Part shown: one piece after another, positions 30,684 to 64,000 of the stretch
How the letters are laid out: every line of letters begins with the position of its first letter
Numbering within the stretch: the first letter of the stretch is position 1
NCBI GenBank assembly: GCA_964019415.1
Contig: OZ025877.1
Span: 6,089,185-6,153,184 of the forward strand
DNA from: Ianthella basta
Lineage: Eukaryota > Porifera > Demospongiae > Verongiida > Ianthellidae
Length of the DNA: 64,000 nucleotides
Direction: 5' to 3'
Notes under the pieces: model-generated
What the model was told of the DNA's origin: nothing
Databases searched by the model: none
Seen by the model: only the letters and a program-made list of their open reading frames with translations
Made by a program: the position numbers and the translations under genes

Positions 30684-30797
30684 TGTTTAGCAAGAGCGCC
30701 GTCTCGAATGCCATAGCGCGCCTTTTATAGCCTGCAGCTTCGAGATAATGACCTCGACACGACACTGGTTACATACCGTTCTCCGCCCACTTCTAAA
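30684..30797. promoter_or_regulatory. Bidirectional promoter region, receptor C/ZDHHC16
   Basis: 114 bp between divergent start codons. AAAATGGCGCC over the ZDHHC16 start resembles a YY1-type initiator element. Confidence 0.55.
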
Positions 30798-35552
<4,755 letters not shown>

Positions 35553-36435
35553 CCTTACCTTCACCCACTTTACGTACCTCCATACGTCCAACAGCCAGCT
35601 ATAGTTTGCATAAATTATTTGTCTATATGGCCTGTGTGTTTGTGTCCAGTTGTTGACTGGTGGTGCCATATGGCGGTCATGGTAACCTCCAGCTGTTCTG
35701 TGGTCATACGGGCAGCATAATTAGATTTGATGGTCATATGAAAGCATAATATAATATAATAATATGCACACACAAGTTGCAGTTGGAAGGCAAAAAGCTC
35801 TGCAGGTGCACTGTGTTCTTCACTAGTTGATGGCAGGAAACACCACCAGTGCAAATTCTATCTTTTTGCAACCTTAAGGTCAGAAACACATATGGGAGTG
35901 TGCAAGGCATAGCAGCCAAGTCTGGGCAGCAGTGCTACAGTGCAAGAGTGCAGCTGGATCGTCACAGCTAGCTTGATTACTAGACGAATGTAAAACATTG
36001 TGGGGGCGAGCGGGAGTATGAAGGGGCATGCTGGTAAATAATGGTCGAGACACTATGATGTGCATGCACTAAGGTGTGTGTCCTGCCATGAAGTGCAAAG
36101 TCAGACATGATGGATGAATAGCACGGTATACGTAGGCAGCATGGATCATCACAGCTAGCTTGATTATAAACTAAGACTGTGCCTTACGTATGTAGTTGTG
36201 TTTTGTTGCTGCATGCATCCAGCTCAGTCTCAAACCTGCATGAGATGGTGTCAATCATGCTGACATGTAGTGATTTAAATTGTGTTGTGGAAAGTGATAA
36301 ATTATAAACAATGTTTACGCAAACATTAATACCGCACATAATTAATTTATATAACATAGTAACTTGTACTAGATTAATGTATATGTACATCTATACAGAA
36401 ACTGAAGGAAAGGAAGTGACATAATTTAATACGAA
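35553..36435. other. Intergenic, convergent 3' ends of ZDHHC16 and INPP5F
   Basis: AT-rich. A short direct repeat (GGATCRTCACAGCTAGCTTG) occurs near 35956 and 36145. ATTAAA on the minus strand near 36425-36430 could be an INPP5F polyadenylation signal. No gene seen. Confidence 0.55.
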
Positions 36436-53811
<17,376 letters not shown>

Positions 53812-54024
53812 CGTTCTCTCTCCGCCGAATCCTCCCCACCGTACACGCCTATGTCCGTGTTTACCGGCACACGAACCGGAACTAGGCAGCCATTTTACTA
53901 TAACTTATTTTATATGGTAAATAACACGTTATGTACGACAGAGAGTCGTTTATATTGGTAATTTTATATGACATTTAATGTGCATAAAATACCTGTGCTA
54001 CTTGTATAATAGTCCGGCAAAGAA
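53812..54024. promoter_or_regulatory. Bidirectional promoter region, INPP5F/GOLGA7
   Basis: 213 bp between divergent start codons. GCAGCCATTTTA near 53887 resembles a YY1-type site. Confidence 0.55.
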
Positions 54025-55908
54025 ATGGCTCGACGGCAGGCTAAGAAGTTCTTCATTCAAAGAGACTATAGGAATGGGACGGCGGTTAGGTTCTCAACAG
54101 ACTTCCCGATGGAGATAAGGGAAAGAGTGAGTTCCCTCAACTTCAAAAAGAGCCTTACCTTAACCACTTTCAACGAACAAATGTGTTTGTTTTACCTGAC
54201 CAAACATGAAGCACACACTCGGCCTCTATTCTTATGGTACGTAGGTAAGCGAAGTGGAGTTCACCACCACCATGGAGCATGTGAACGAGATCTTTGACGA
54301 GGCGGAGGCTCTGAACTGCAGAGCGTACATGGAGGGGTGCCTCGCCTGTGCCACCGGCTATCTAATCCACTTCTGTTGTAAGACCCATTACGAAAAGGTG
54401 AGTTCAAAGAGGGTAATAGCTGAGAGGTCACACGTACATGTGTGTTCTATGGGAGGTCCCTTTAATATCATGTAGGCAATCTATTTACATACATGTACAT
54501 AGCTACGTGCAAATGAAATGAAGTCGCTTAATCTAATGGATCAGGTGAAAAGAACGGACAACGCCTGTAGGCGTTTATTGTCTAATATAATGCCAGCCCT
54601 AACCCTAACCCTAACGTGTGCTAAACATCCCGGGTGAATGTATGTCCGTTCTTTTCACTTGACCCAATCTCATTGCTGTTTGTGGATTTGGCTTGGAAAG
54701 CATGTTGCGTGATGTGTGCATGTGACTCATTGTCAAGCGGGTCCAGATTTTTTCTTACAATGTATGTTGTGCATTGATACAAGCGGGATATTTGTGACAG
54801 CCAACCTTCCCTACTGTATTCACATTGTTTACACACACTGCTAGCTGCTTCTCATTGGCATGCCATAGTCCTCACCTGCTGTTGAGATGTGTATGGTGAC
54901 TGGGCTAGATCCAGTTCGGCCATGTTTCTGCTGCCTAATGTCACTGTATGTTGGAGACAGCATGGCGGCACTGGCACACTATGTCACTGTATCTTTTTCA
55001 CAGCGTAGCATGCTTCACTGATTCTGGAATGCTGTCATATTCAGTAGTGGCTATGCTATGTCCTTCATCTCCATTATAGTGATGATGTCTCCTCGTGTGT
55101 GTGTGTGTGTGTGTCCCTCCATCTCCTCCTTTTAGTGTGTGGAGCGTGTAGCGAGGTACATTGATGAACAGAATCGAACTGTGTTTGAACCGAAGGGCAT
55201 TGTCATTGGTGATCCGATGGACAGGGGACTGCGATGTGTATCCTTAATGTACAGGGGTCACGCACTACAGTACCGTGTACCCTCTTGCACTACACGGCAC
55301 ACAGTTCTCATTATATCACTGTGCCATTGTCCTTTACATGTGAATGAAAACCACAGAGAACATAGTGTTACATTTAGTACAGTAACAACTGTTGTATTAC
55401 TGGTACTAATTCCAAGTGCCATGAGATCACAACTAGCCACTGCACAGTCCTTCAGTGTAGGGTTGCGTTGCCACATATTGTGCAACACTAATTCACGTAT
55501 TGTGTACTACCTGGGACTAGGCATCTGGTGTATGTAGGGCAACATGTGGAGATGTACTGACAAATGGCCTACAAGTTTGGCAAGGAATTTATTTTGGCAG
55601 ATTGGCAATTTTCAGAACAATTTGTGAATATTTCCAACTGGAAAAATTGTTTACATATCATTGCAATGTCATAAGGCTTGTGCAACTACCAAAGTATATT
55701 CTGCTAAATTCCATAATTTGAGCTATCTGCCAAAGTACGTTCCCGCCAAAATTTCTGGCCATATGTTATATAACAGCATTGATGAAACTTTAGTGCCATG
55801 AGTCCAACAGTCATCTGGTCAACCCTCTCTGCTCTCCCGTGTGTCATGTTACTCTCCTTGACTTGTGAACAGATTGAAGTGAGCGTGTACTCGGACCCAC
55901 CAGTATAG
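54025..55908 (+). CDS. GOLGA7: GOLGA7 (GCP16)-like palmitoylation co-factor
   Basis: Exons 54025-54126, 54245-54397, 55136-55237 and 55873-55908; 130 residues (human 137). The Golgi-associated Erf4 family stabilises DHHC palmitoyltransferases such as ZDHHC9. Matches in order: KKFFIQRDYRNGTAVRFSTD, EFTTTMEHVNEIFDEAEAL, AYMEGCLACATGYLIHFCCK, THYEK, VARYIDEQNRTVFEPKGI, GDPMDRGLR and a short last exon IEVSVYSDPPV. The two-Cys CLAC region is the palmitoylated site of the family. The exon 3 donor is GTATCC; its position is chosen from phase and homology. Intron 2 holds the telomere-like MITE. Confidence 0.9.
54541..54662. mobile_element. 122-bp MITE containing telomere-like repeats
   Basis: TCAGGTGAAAAGAACGGACA and TGTCCGTTCTTTTCACTTGA are 20-bp terminal inverted repeats with one mismatch. 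The interior has an ACGCCTGTAGGCGT palindrome and three CCCTAA units (54597-54615). Confidence 0.75.
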
Positions 55909-56802
55909 AACGCCTTCCCTCCTCCATCCATTGTCACCTCTCTCTGTATGTGCATACATGAACACACACAGCTACACAATTTTGTGATTCACATTATTGG
56001 ACTATTCCTTGTAATCACTGCTAATAACTATCCCTGCTGTGCTGCCAGCCCATGTATGTACACACCCTCTTAGTCCTAACACATGCTTGCAATGACAATT
56101 TGCTAATGTACAGTACGTATGTTGGTATGTACAGTTGTGCAATTGTTAACAACAAAATCTGCCTCTCCAAAGCAAGCAATGTTAGAGGCTGCAGTGGTTG
56201 CTTGAGCAGTGACTGCCTCGATCTCCACTCATCCAAACAAGACACTTGGAACAGCTACATTATCTCCTGATCGGTGTGGAGCAGAGATGGATGTGTTATG
56301 GCACTAGGTCAGGGCTAAAGGCTAATAATAGCACTAAAGGTATATAGAGCCATCATCTCCCATGCACACAGCTAGCCTCTAGAACCTTGCATGAGTTCAG
56401 TGGAGTGGGTATGCTGGTTTGGGGCTCATGTAGTATACTGTCAAACTCCTTTTCAATAGCAACTGCAGTTGAATAACTACTGACATATCATTGCATACAC
56501 TAGCACTGCATGTTTAATAGACTACAGAGATAGTCAGTGTACATCCCATACGGATATATACGCAGTGCACGAAGCTTAAGTCCACTTGGAAATGTACTAT
56601 GGAATGGTCACGTGCTCATACAGCAAAATTAAAATAAATTAGACACCCAGCTAAGTGATATTACTTTGGCTGGTAAGCGCTGCTAAAATTTGAAGTCAAT
56701 ATTTATCACTGTAGTACACATATATAATAAGGGCAGATGGTCATAGAAACTATATAATTAGCATGGGTGCATTGTGGAGTGAGAAGGTTTTCCCTAGAGG
56801 TG
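55909..56802. other. Intergenic, convergent 3' ends of GOLGA7 and CLINT1
   Basis: AT-rich; no gene or clear element seen. Confidence 0.55.
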
Positions 56803-58536
56803 TTACTTGTGTCCTTGTGACCAGTTCATGGCCCCCATCTGGTAACTCCCACCATACATTGCAGGATTTCCCCCATAATTGGTCATCATTGGCTGAGTCA
56901 TTCCCATTCCCATTGGCTGGCTCATTCCCATTCCCATTGGTTGGTTCAGTCCCATTCCCATTGGCTGGCCCATTCCCATTCTGACTCCCATCGTCTGTGA
57001 CATCATTGGTTGGTTCACAAACCCTGGATGCGTACCCATGGCAGAGTAATTTACTGTTGCCCCCACTGTTGAGCTGGTTGACATACTCATGGTCCCCATT
57101 CCAGATGTAAGGGAAGCCATGCTAGATTGGGAATGAGGCTGGGGACCCTACAAGACAGATGTGAAGCGATACTTTGTGTCTAAGTTACGTATAAATATTA
57201 TTCATACTAAGCCATCACTACTACCACATTGAGAGTCAATATTGGAATGCAATACGTACATGAAGAGGAAAGTGAAAGAAGGGAAGATAGTGATACTTGA
57301 ATGAGATGGAGGGATGGAAGGAGGAGACAGAGGGAGGGAGGGAGTGAGGGAGGGAGGGAGGGAGGGAGGGAGGGGAGGGGAGGGGAGGGAGACTCACAGA
57401 AGCAGCCATCTGATTCATTGTCTTTTTCTGAGGAGCTGCTGCAGTTGTCTTGTGTCCCCCGCCCATGAGGTTGTCAAGGTTAATAGAGAGGCCACTATCA
57501 CTCCATGTGGATGGAGAAGGCTGCAGAAGGAGATGGCACTGTTCACTACTGAGACAAGAAATGCCATTTGCACACACAGTGAGTGCTGGGTGCATGAAAA
57601 GCCAAGTGTGATGTCTGTTCATGGAAGTACTGCCCTACCTTAGCTGGTGCTGAAGTCTGTGCTGGTTGAACCTGAAGAAGTACATGTATGTGTGATCATA
57701 CAGAGCAGCTTAAGTCATGTACTGTATATGTACGTGAACAAGTTGGTTCAAACCAGCAACTTACTGGTGCAGGATTGGTAGCCATTCCAGGTTGCATTTG
57801 AAGGCGTGTTCCCATTCCCATTCCACTTGTACCGGCAGGCTGGGCTTGGGTGGGTAAAATTGGTGGAGGAATCCCCATTCCCAATCCAGCACTGGCATCA
57901 TTTAGTGTCGGTTGCAGCAGAGGAGGTGCTTGGCTACTTGACTGTGTAACAGCTTGAAAACTCCCGAAATCGTCAAACTGATTGTTAACTGAAGTGGAAG
58001 TGGGTCCAGCAGCACTCTGAAATCCAGTGAAGTCTGCAAAGCCTGTAAACACACAAGAAGGCCAAACTCTTATGCCATGTTGCTCAAGGGGACACATACA
58101 AATACACCATGTACACGTGCACAGGGGCATAGCCAGGAATTTTATAAGGGGGGTTCCGGTTTATGCTAAGAATGACGTCATGTTACATCATCAAAATGGC
58201 CGCCAAACGCGAGCTATTCATTTTTGCAACTGAAATCATGAGGGAAACGATGTAAATTCGAACGAAACCTGTCTTCTATAGTGCACCAGTTACAAAAGGG
58301 CCATTGGCTGCACTATCTCAAGCATCAGTTAAGTTTGCAGTAGCTACTTCTCTTCAGTTTTATTGGTACTATTATTTTGAAAGGGGTTTCCTGAAACCCC
58401 CAGAAACCCCCCTCCCTACGCCCCTGCATGCAGACACTTCAGAAGTGGATGAGTTACGTACTGTATGTATGTATGTACATGCATGGTCATGGTATGGTAC
58501 ATGCATGTGTACACATACAACAACTACACTTAAACA

Positions 58537-58632
<96 letters not shown>

Positions 58633-60960
58633 TTCTTTCCTCCTCAGACCTGATGCACAGCCCACCTGCATGTACAATACATACCTGTGCTAGCAGTGGG
58701 TTGGGAAGCTTGTGGTGCCTGCTGGGATGTAAAGGCTCCTTGGAAGTCTGCAAATCCAGGATCAAACAAGTTGCCTGTTTCTTGTGTTTGCTGAGCAGGT
58801 GGAGGGACAGCAGGAGCTGAGGAGAAGTTACCAAATATGTTCATGAGGTCTCCTTGAGCTCCCTTGCCGTCTGAGGAGTGAGACACACTAGTGTTTGTGG
58901 TCTGCTGCTGCTGCTGCTGCTGCTGCTGGGAAGCAAAAGATGCTGCTGCTCCAAGGTCCACTAGCTTGGAGGGCTGGGAGCTCTTCTTTGGCACTGTCGT
59001 GGAAGAGCCCGGGTAAGAGTCACTACCGGGAAACAGGTACACAGAAGAGGGAATGCAGGGTCAGTAGTGTGCTCAAGTGTCAGTGATTCACACACTTTGA
59101 ATACACGCACAACGAGAAACCGGATCCACTGGAATACATGCATGTACAAACATACATAAATAGAGTTCAAGTGTACACGTTGTATATAATTTACCAATCA
59201 GACGCAGCCCACATCAGTGAACTGTTCACTGACAGGAGCAGTGCACAGAGAAGCACCACATTAGCATATGTATGTATGTCCAAGATATGAAACCAAGACC
59301 ATTTGATATACGTACATGCACACCACCACCACTCACAACTCCCTCACCTCCACTGAGAGTCCTTCTTCTCTGTTGTATCATCATGGTAGGCTGTGTCTTC
59401 CTTAGGCTCTTGCTCGTCTCTATACACCCGCACTCCCTGACTACCACCCCCACCGCTCTGTTCGTCACGATACTCGCGGCTTGTACTTCCCTCGCCGCCA
59501 CCCTCCTCATGACTCCGCCCACTAAAGTCTTCCTTGTACGCACGTCTGGTGCGAGGCTCAGGGTCATACCTGTCACCTGCCACACAGCAGGGGAAGGGGG
59601 AGGGGAGAGGGGTGTGACTGGGCCTGGTTAAAACATACAGGAGCACAAGCAACACATGTTGCCTGATTGTTCACAAACACACATCACAGCCCACCCAATC
59701 TCAGAGATAATAGCCTAAACGATCAAGGTCAATGGCTTGTTATTGGGTAGACTACCAGCTGTGCAGTTAGTGAGTGCCCACGGACACACGTTAGCCTACG
59801 CAGCACAATGTCACAAGTGTGCCATAGATATATATGGAGGGGTACACACATATACATTACATACGTACATATCAACATGAGCTACTTCAAGGCCACTGTA
59901 ATGTGCCCTCTGATTACAGGGTTAACCCTCACTGTATCTGTTGGCTGCTTCGTTTGAGGACAATCCAATGAACTTGTCCCTGGTTGCTTTGGCCTTCTTC
60001 CTCTCCTCACGCACTTGATTGTCATCCTGCACAAATGCCAGCAGTTCCTTTACCTTCTGACGAACTGGGGAGAGGGTGGAGGGAAGGGAGACAGAGAGGG
60101 GAGACAATGGGGGAGGGGGAGAGGAAGGGGAACTAGGAGCAAAGCCACTATCACAGCTCAGTTGATACGCTCAAACAGCCCAATCATTCTACCACAGTGA
60201 TAAAATTAAGCACACCATTGAGTCCTTGGTCTTTCCCAGTTTCATCAATAAACTGGAAGTTCTCCAAAGGCTTCAGGTCATAAACATGTTCCCTTGCACT
60301 GGTGACCACCCTCTCCGAGCCGTTTCGGACCAAGTACTGCAATAGCAATAATGCCTGCAACACACACACACACACACAACAGAACAGTTCAACTCATGGC
60401 ATTCAGCACATGACACAGATTGATATGTCTGACAAAGTGGTAGTCATCACATTTGCAATAGTGGAGGCTACTTTCATGTCACTGTCGCTGCACTCTGTTA
60501 CTGGCACACAAAGTTATGTGAAAATGCTCCAATTAACTGAAAACTGGGTCACACAGCCTCACACTGCATGTGCCATGTAGAAACACCCTCGTACTGGTTA
60601 CCTTGTAGGTCCGTCTCCAGTTCTTTTTGCTCTCAAACATCCTTTTCCACAGCATGCTCATGACCTCGGGGTAGTGCTCATAGGTGAAGGTAAACTTGGC
60701 GAGCTCTTGCATCAAGGTGCCTGGGGCGCCCCAGGGCTCATCATTAGTGGCCTCACGCACCTTGGCTTCCACCTCACTGTAATTCATGACCACGTTGGTC
60801 CTACAGGTGAGTCAGGTAAGCACAGGCACTCGTAGAGGACACGAAACAATTGAGGTTGTACGAATTCCGTATCAAAAGGAAGAATCGGCTACTGTCTAGA
60901 TAAGATTTCACTGATTTACGTTACTTACACTCTGTCAGAGATGTCCTTGAGTTTCTGCAT
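56803..60960 (-). CDS. CLINT1: CLINT1 (epsinR/enthoprotin), ENTH-domain clathrin adaptor
   Basis: Ten exons: 60960-60929, 60800-60602, 60354-60216, 60064-59927, 59576-59348, 59022-58685, 58042-57765, 57671-57639, 57520-57398 and 57147-56803; 617 residues (human 625). It links PI4P membranes, SNAREs and clathrin/AP-1 at the trans-Golgi and endosomes. The ENTH domain reads TNVVMNYSEVEAKVREATND, EPWGAPGTLM, KNWRRTYKALLLLQYLVRNG, SERVVTSAREHVYDLKPLEN, KDQGLNVRQKVKELLAFVQD, then ERKKAKATRDKF and RYDPEPR. The tail is disordered, with a Q9 tract, LVDLG, GFADFTGF-type and DDFGSF adaptor/clathrin-binding-like motifs, STWSDSGLSINLDNLMG as in CLINT1, and a Met/Gly-rich end with QPMGMGM repeats. Confidence 0.94.
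57300..57392. repeat. (GGGA)n purine tract
   Basis: GGGAGGGA repeats just downstream (sense direction) of the CLINT1 exon 9 donor. Confidence 0.9.
58122..58426. mobile_element. MITE with CAGGGGC ends
   Basis: Begins CAGGGGCATAGCCAGGAATT and ends CCCTACGCCCCTG, with G-runs and C-runs just inside. Similar in size and ends to the element at 24695-25001. It lies in CLINT1 intron 6. Confidence 0.65.
58537..58629. repeat. (CGCA)n(CA)n microsatellite
   Basis: CLINT1 intron 6. Confidence 0.97.
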
Positions 60961-61234
60961 CGTCTTTCCCTTGTATGACGCAGAAAATTTAGTTCTTCAA
61001 GTTTCCGCGGCCGATCTTTAGACGGCCATGTGCAATACAAATCTCGTGTCGCACTCCGGATAACTTTGGTCACGGATAGGCGTGGCATTATGGTGGGCCT
61101 ATGACATCAGCCGTTCTGATTGGCCATTTCAAACAGGTCGCGAGATTCAAAAAGCATTGGCACCAAGTGACGTTTTCCTAGCTAAAAGAACAGAGTCGAT
61201 CAAGAGTAGATTCCTCGCCTTTCGAGTTTTAGTC
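60961..61234. promoter_or_regulatory. Bidirectional promoter region, CLINT1/Ki-67-like
   Basis: 274 bp between divergent start codons; an inverted CCAAT box (GATTGGCC) lies near 61117. Confidence 0.6.
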
Positions 61235-64000
61235 ATGGACAGTTTTACCGATAGCCCCCCTTGCCACTACGTCGTGATTAAAAGGAACGGGATGGATGGC
61301 AAAAGGATGCAACTGGAGCTCAACAGTGAATCCGTGTTCGGAAGGTACGCCTTGATAGTCTGTGCACTTTTAATAGTAGATTCAGTAAACTTTATAATTC
61401 ATATCTGACATTAACTTTGCCTTGTTGTGTGTACATACAGTGATGTTGATTGCGATGTGCGAATCAGGCACGATGCCGTAGCGGCGCAGCATGCCAGAGT
61501 CACGGTGGACCAAAACGGCCAAGTAAGCTTTGCACAGTGTAAAATTCTCATGCGACATTCAAACATTTCAGTGGCTTCAATGTAATACATTCATTCACAC
61601 TGTGCAATGATCCCAGTATGTGTCTGCACAGCTTATGAGTGTATCCCATCCAATCACAGGTGTCTGTGATATCCCTTGTTGACGATGCTCCGGTTGCTCT
61701 CAACAACAGCAGTGTGGAGCAAAAGACTTTCATCAAGGACAGTGACATCCTGACTGTAGGAGACAGGAATTTCCGCTTTGAGTATCATCGCAAGGTGTTG
61801 TCCCAGATGAACAGGCGCATCTCTAAGACCCCGGAGAGCAAGAAGAGCACTCCCAAGAAAGCAAGTACACCCAGACCCTTGTCCACTCAGCAAGATGTGG
61901 GACATGTTGATGATGTGTCTGCCTGTGCTAAAGAAAACAACCCGGATCTTCCTGAAGAGATGCAGCATGGCCTGACATGTAGGAACCCAGCAAAAGAACC
62001 ATCTCCATCCAGGAAGTCCACTGCATCTCCATCCAGGAGGTCCACTGCATCTCCGTCCAGGAGGTCCACTGCATCCCCATCCAGGAGGTCCACCACATCT
62101 CCATCCAGGAAGTCCACTGCATCTCCATCCAGGGGATCCGCTTCATCTCCTTCCAGGAGGTCCACCACATCACCTGCTGGAATGGTTCCTAGTCCTAACT
62201 CTGCCAAACCAGCTGCACCACTGGCAATGCCTGCCTGTGAAACCCGGGACATGGCTGTTTTGAAAGAAGACTTGCCCTTTGTTGAACTACTTCCCCAGAC
62301 CGATGGCAGCGGAGGCTCCTGTCCATGCACACCAGACAAGAAGTCAAGCAGCAAGAGGAAAACCACTCCCAGTACGGCACCAGCCAAGGTCTCCAAGCCT
62401 GCCAAGTGCACTGGTATGTAGCTGAAAGTAGTTAGTATTCTGAGTGAGTAGGTATTGACATCTCATTGAGTTCTGGATTCACTCTAGCCAACTGTAGTCT
62501 GTGCTTGGGGGCTAGAGTGTGTTAGTTTCCTGTGCTCAATGAGAAGTACTGTTGCATGTACGTATGTCATGGGGAGCTTTGGTGTGTATACATATCTACA
62601 TTTCCTGTAGTGTCAGTGCCATAAATTCACTACAATTCCTTTTCTCCAGCCTCCCCAAAGTCCCTCAACTGGAGTTCCCTTGATTGTGTGGACAGTCCTG
62701 CCTACATGATGGATGCTAGTTGTAGCACAAACAGACGGTCACCAGCTGTTGTCCACTCGGCCAAGAAACTTGGCGCTGATGAAAGTCTAGTGATCCAGCA
62801 AGAAGAGAACTCTGCTGCTAAGGCGACTGCCAAGGGAGTACGGAGAGTGTCCTCCCCCTTTCCACGAGGACTGCACTCATCTGGCTTCATCCCCACCATC
62901 AAGTCTACACCTAACTCGGCTGTGTCAGGAGCTAGACACCCGACACCAATGCCAACCAGCGTGGGTGATAGCTTTCGTTCAAGTCGGTCTTCCTACACTG
63001 CCTCAGGCTCCTTGTTGGTCTCCATCCAGGAAACAGGGGAAACTCCCTCTCCCACTGTAAAGATGGCCACACCCACCAATGTGCTTTTCCAAGAGTCCAC
63101 TTGTGGAAGGACACGTTCCAGCAAGCGCAAGAGTGTCACATTTGGGCCCCAACTCTCCCCTGAACTCTTTGACAAAGGGCTTCCTCCAAATACACCAGTC
63201 CGACGTGGGAAGAACCCCAACGCTGCCTTGAACCAGAATGGAGGTCAGGGGACCTCGAGGAACTCTGTTTCCCGCTTCTCCACTGGTGTTTATGGAGAGA
63301 GCTTGGGGATCGTGGAGGAAGAGGACTCAATTGCCTCAGAGGGTTGCACTGGCAGTGACTCTCTGTATGTGATTGGGGAAGAGAGCCCCAACTACTCCAC
63401 CATTGCCCATTGTCCTAGCCCGGCCTCCCTCAACCTCACCATGTCAGACTATGAACAGGAGGAAGCAGAAGCGGAAGCATATTATGAAAGCGACTTTGAA
63501 GAAGACTCTGAGTTTATGGATGAGGCAGTGGATGGGGAAGGTGACATTGCAGAGACCAAAAAAGCCCTCCCTACTCCTATCAGAAAAGGTATTGAGGCCA
63601 AACCTGCTTTGAAGAAGACAAAGAAGGCCCTGCCAACACCCCTTCGTGCAGAGATTAAACAGAGGCCTAAACTTCGATCGCGAAGAAATCATATGCCCAC
63701 CCCACTTCGCCAAGCCATTGAGAACAGGCCTGCTCTCAGACGAGTGCTTAAAAGGATGCAGACACCTCTCCGTCGTGACATTGAATCCAAGCATGCTCTG
63801 AGGAAGACAAAGCAGAGCTTGCCTACACCAGTCAGGAAAGAGATTGAGAAGAAACCACAACTGCGAGCAACCAAGAAATCTATGCCTACACCACTGAGGA
63901 AGGAGATTGTAAACCCACCTGCACTGAGGAAGACAAGAAATGCCATGCCAACCCCTGTTAGGCGTGAGATAGAGAATGGAGTAGAATTGAAGAAGACCAG
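61235..64000 (+). CDS. Ki-67-like FHA and PP1-docking protein (3' end missing)
   Basis: Exons 61235-61344, 61441-61522, 61660-62413 and 62650 onward, open to the window end; at least 765 residues. An N-terminal FHA domain (about residues 12-100: VVIKRNGMDG, SVFGR, CDVRI, AAQHARV, TVGDRNFRFEY) matches Ki-67. Next come 8-residue SPSRRSTA repeats (62006-62171), then RSSKRKSVTF-GPQLSPELFDKG and LPPNTPVRRG (63118-63213), the RVxF-type PP1-binding block shared by Ki-67 and Repo-Man, then 21-residue TPLRxEIxxxPxLRKTKxxMP repeats from 63573. Ki-67 coats mitotic chromosomes and recruits PP1; a similar role is inferred. The Ser that usually contacts phospho-Thr before the FHA His is Ala here. Confidence 0.85.
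62006..62171 (+). repeat. 24-bp coding repeat (SPSRRSTA)
   Basis: About seven in-frame copies of an 8-residue Ser/Pro/Arg repeat inside exon 3 of the Ki-67-like gene; SPSR and STxSP are potential CDK/SR-type phosphosites. Confidence 0.9.
63573..64000 (+). repeat. 63-bp coding repeat (TPLRKEI-type), continues past window
   Basis: Seven 21-residue units, each starting TP(L/I/V)R and carrying an xLRKT(K/R) end, in the last visible exon of the Ki-67-like gene. They are well diverged at DNA level, so they look maintained for the protein. Confidence 0.92.

Noticed and set aside
35953..36165. Short direct repeat GGATCRTCACAGCTAGCTTGATTA as possible transposon ends
   Set aside because: It is a direct repeat of about 24 bp only, with no inverted termini or clear target duplication.
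54597..54615. Telomere end
   Set aside because: Only three CCCTAA units, inside a TIR-bounded element in a GOLGA7 intron.
55560..55770. Possible foldback (TTTGGCARATT / CCGCCAAAATTT)
   Set aside because: The two sides do not pair over more than short stretches, so no element boundaries can be supported.

Overview
This is a 64 kb window of animal nuclear DNA. Genes are split by GT-AG introns, and simple repeats, minisatellites and small non-autonomous transposons are dense. Most recognised products are typical animal proteins: MGAT2, WDR54, a receptor tyrosine kinase, ZDHHC16, INPP5F/SAC2, GOLGA7, CLINT1/epsinR and a Ki-67-like FHA protein. Short intergenic distances, many head-to-head gene pairs and an unusual Ig-type kinase receptor would suit an early-branching metazoan such as a sponge, but the sequence alone does not prove this. 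All exon models were assembled by eye from splice sites, reading phase and recalled family motifs; no alignment was run.

Layout, left to right: MGAT2 (-, runs off the left edge) and WDR54 (+), head to head; a split-kinase receptor with Ig-like domains (receptor A, -) and an intronless conserved gene (+), head to head; a kinase-less paralogue of the receptor (receptor B, -); a second kinase-less paralogue (receptor C, -) head to head with ZDHHC16 (+); the long INPP5F gene (-) head to head with GOLGA7 (+); CLINT1 (-) head to head with a Ki-67-like gene (+, runs off the right edge). Ten of the eleven genes form five divergent pairs whose start codons are only 92-274 bp apart.

The most interesting part is 8.9-30.7 kb. 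Receptors A, B and C share one exon plan: signal peptide, three ectodomain exons, then a transmembrane exon, all joined at phase 1. Only A carries a kinase. Receptor C is a mosaic. Its first two ectodomain exons are A-type, while its signal peptide, third domain and membrane exon are B-type. A decayed B-type first-domain exon, broken by a MITE and with a dead donor site, still lies in C's first intron. Near-identical tracts that stop sharply inside exons suggest gene conversion. A plausible but untested reading is a small diversifying cell-surface recognition cluster in which a kinase receptor and kinase-less partners exchange ectodomain exons.

Introns hold most of the repeats: a Penelope-like retroelement fragment with inverted terminal repeats and hammerhead-like cores, a degenerate LINE, a 756-bp transposon with target-site duplication, several MITEs, a roughly 500-bp near-perfect palindrome, and pyrimidine-rich arrays that run straight into 3' splice sites. 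Functionally the neighbours include Golgi glycan processing (MGAT2), protein palmitoylation (ZDHHC16, GOLGA7), endosomal phosphoinositide control (INPP5F) and clathrin sorting (CLINT1). They look like ordinary housekeeping neighbours rather than one pathway.
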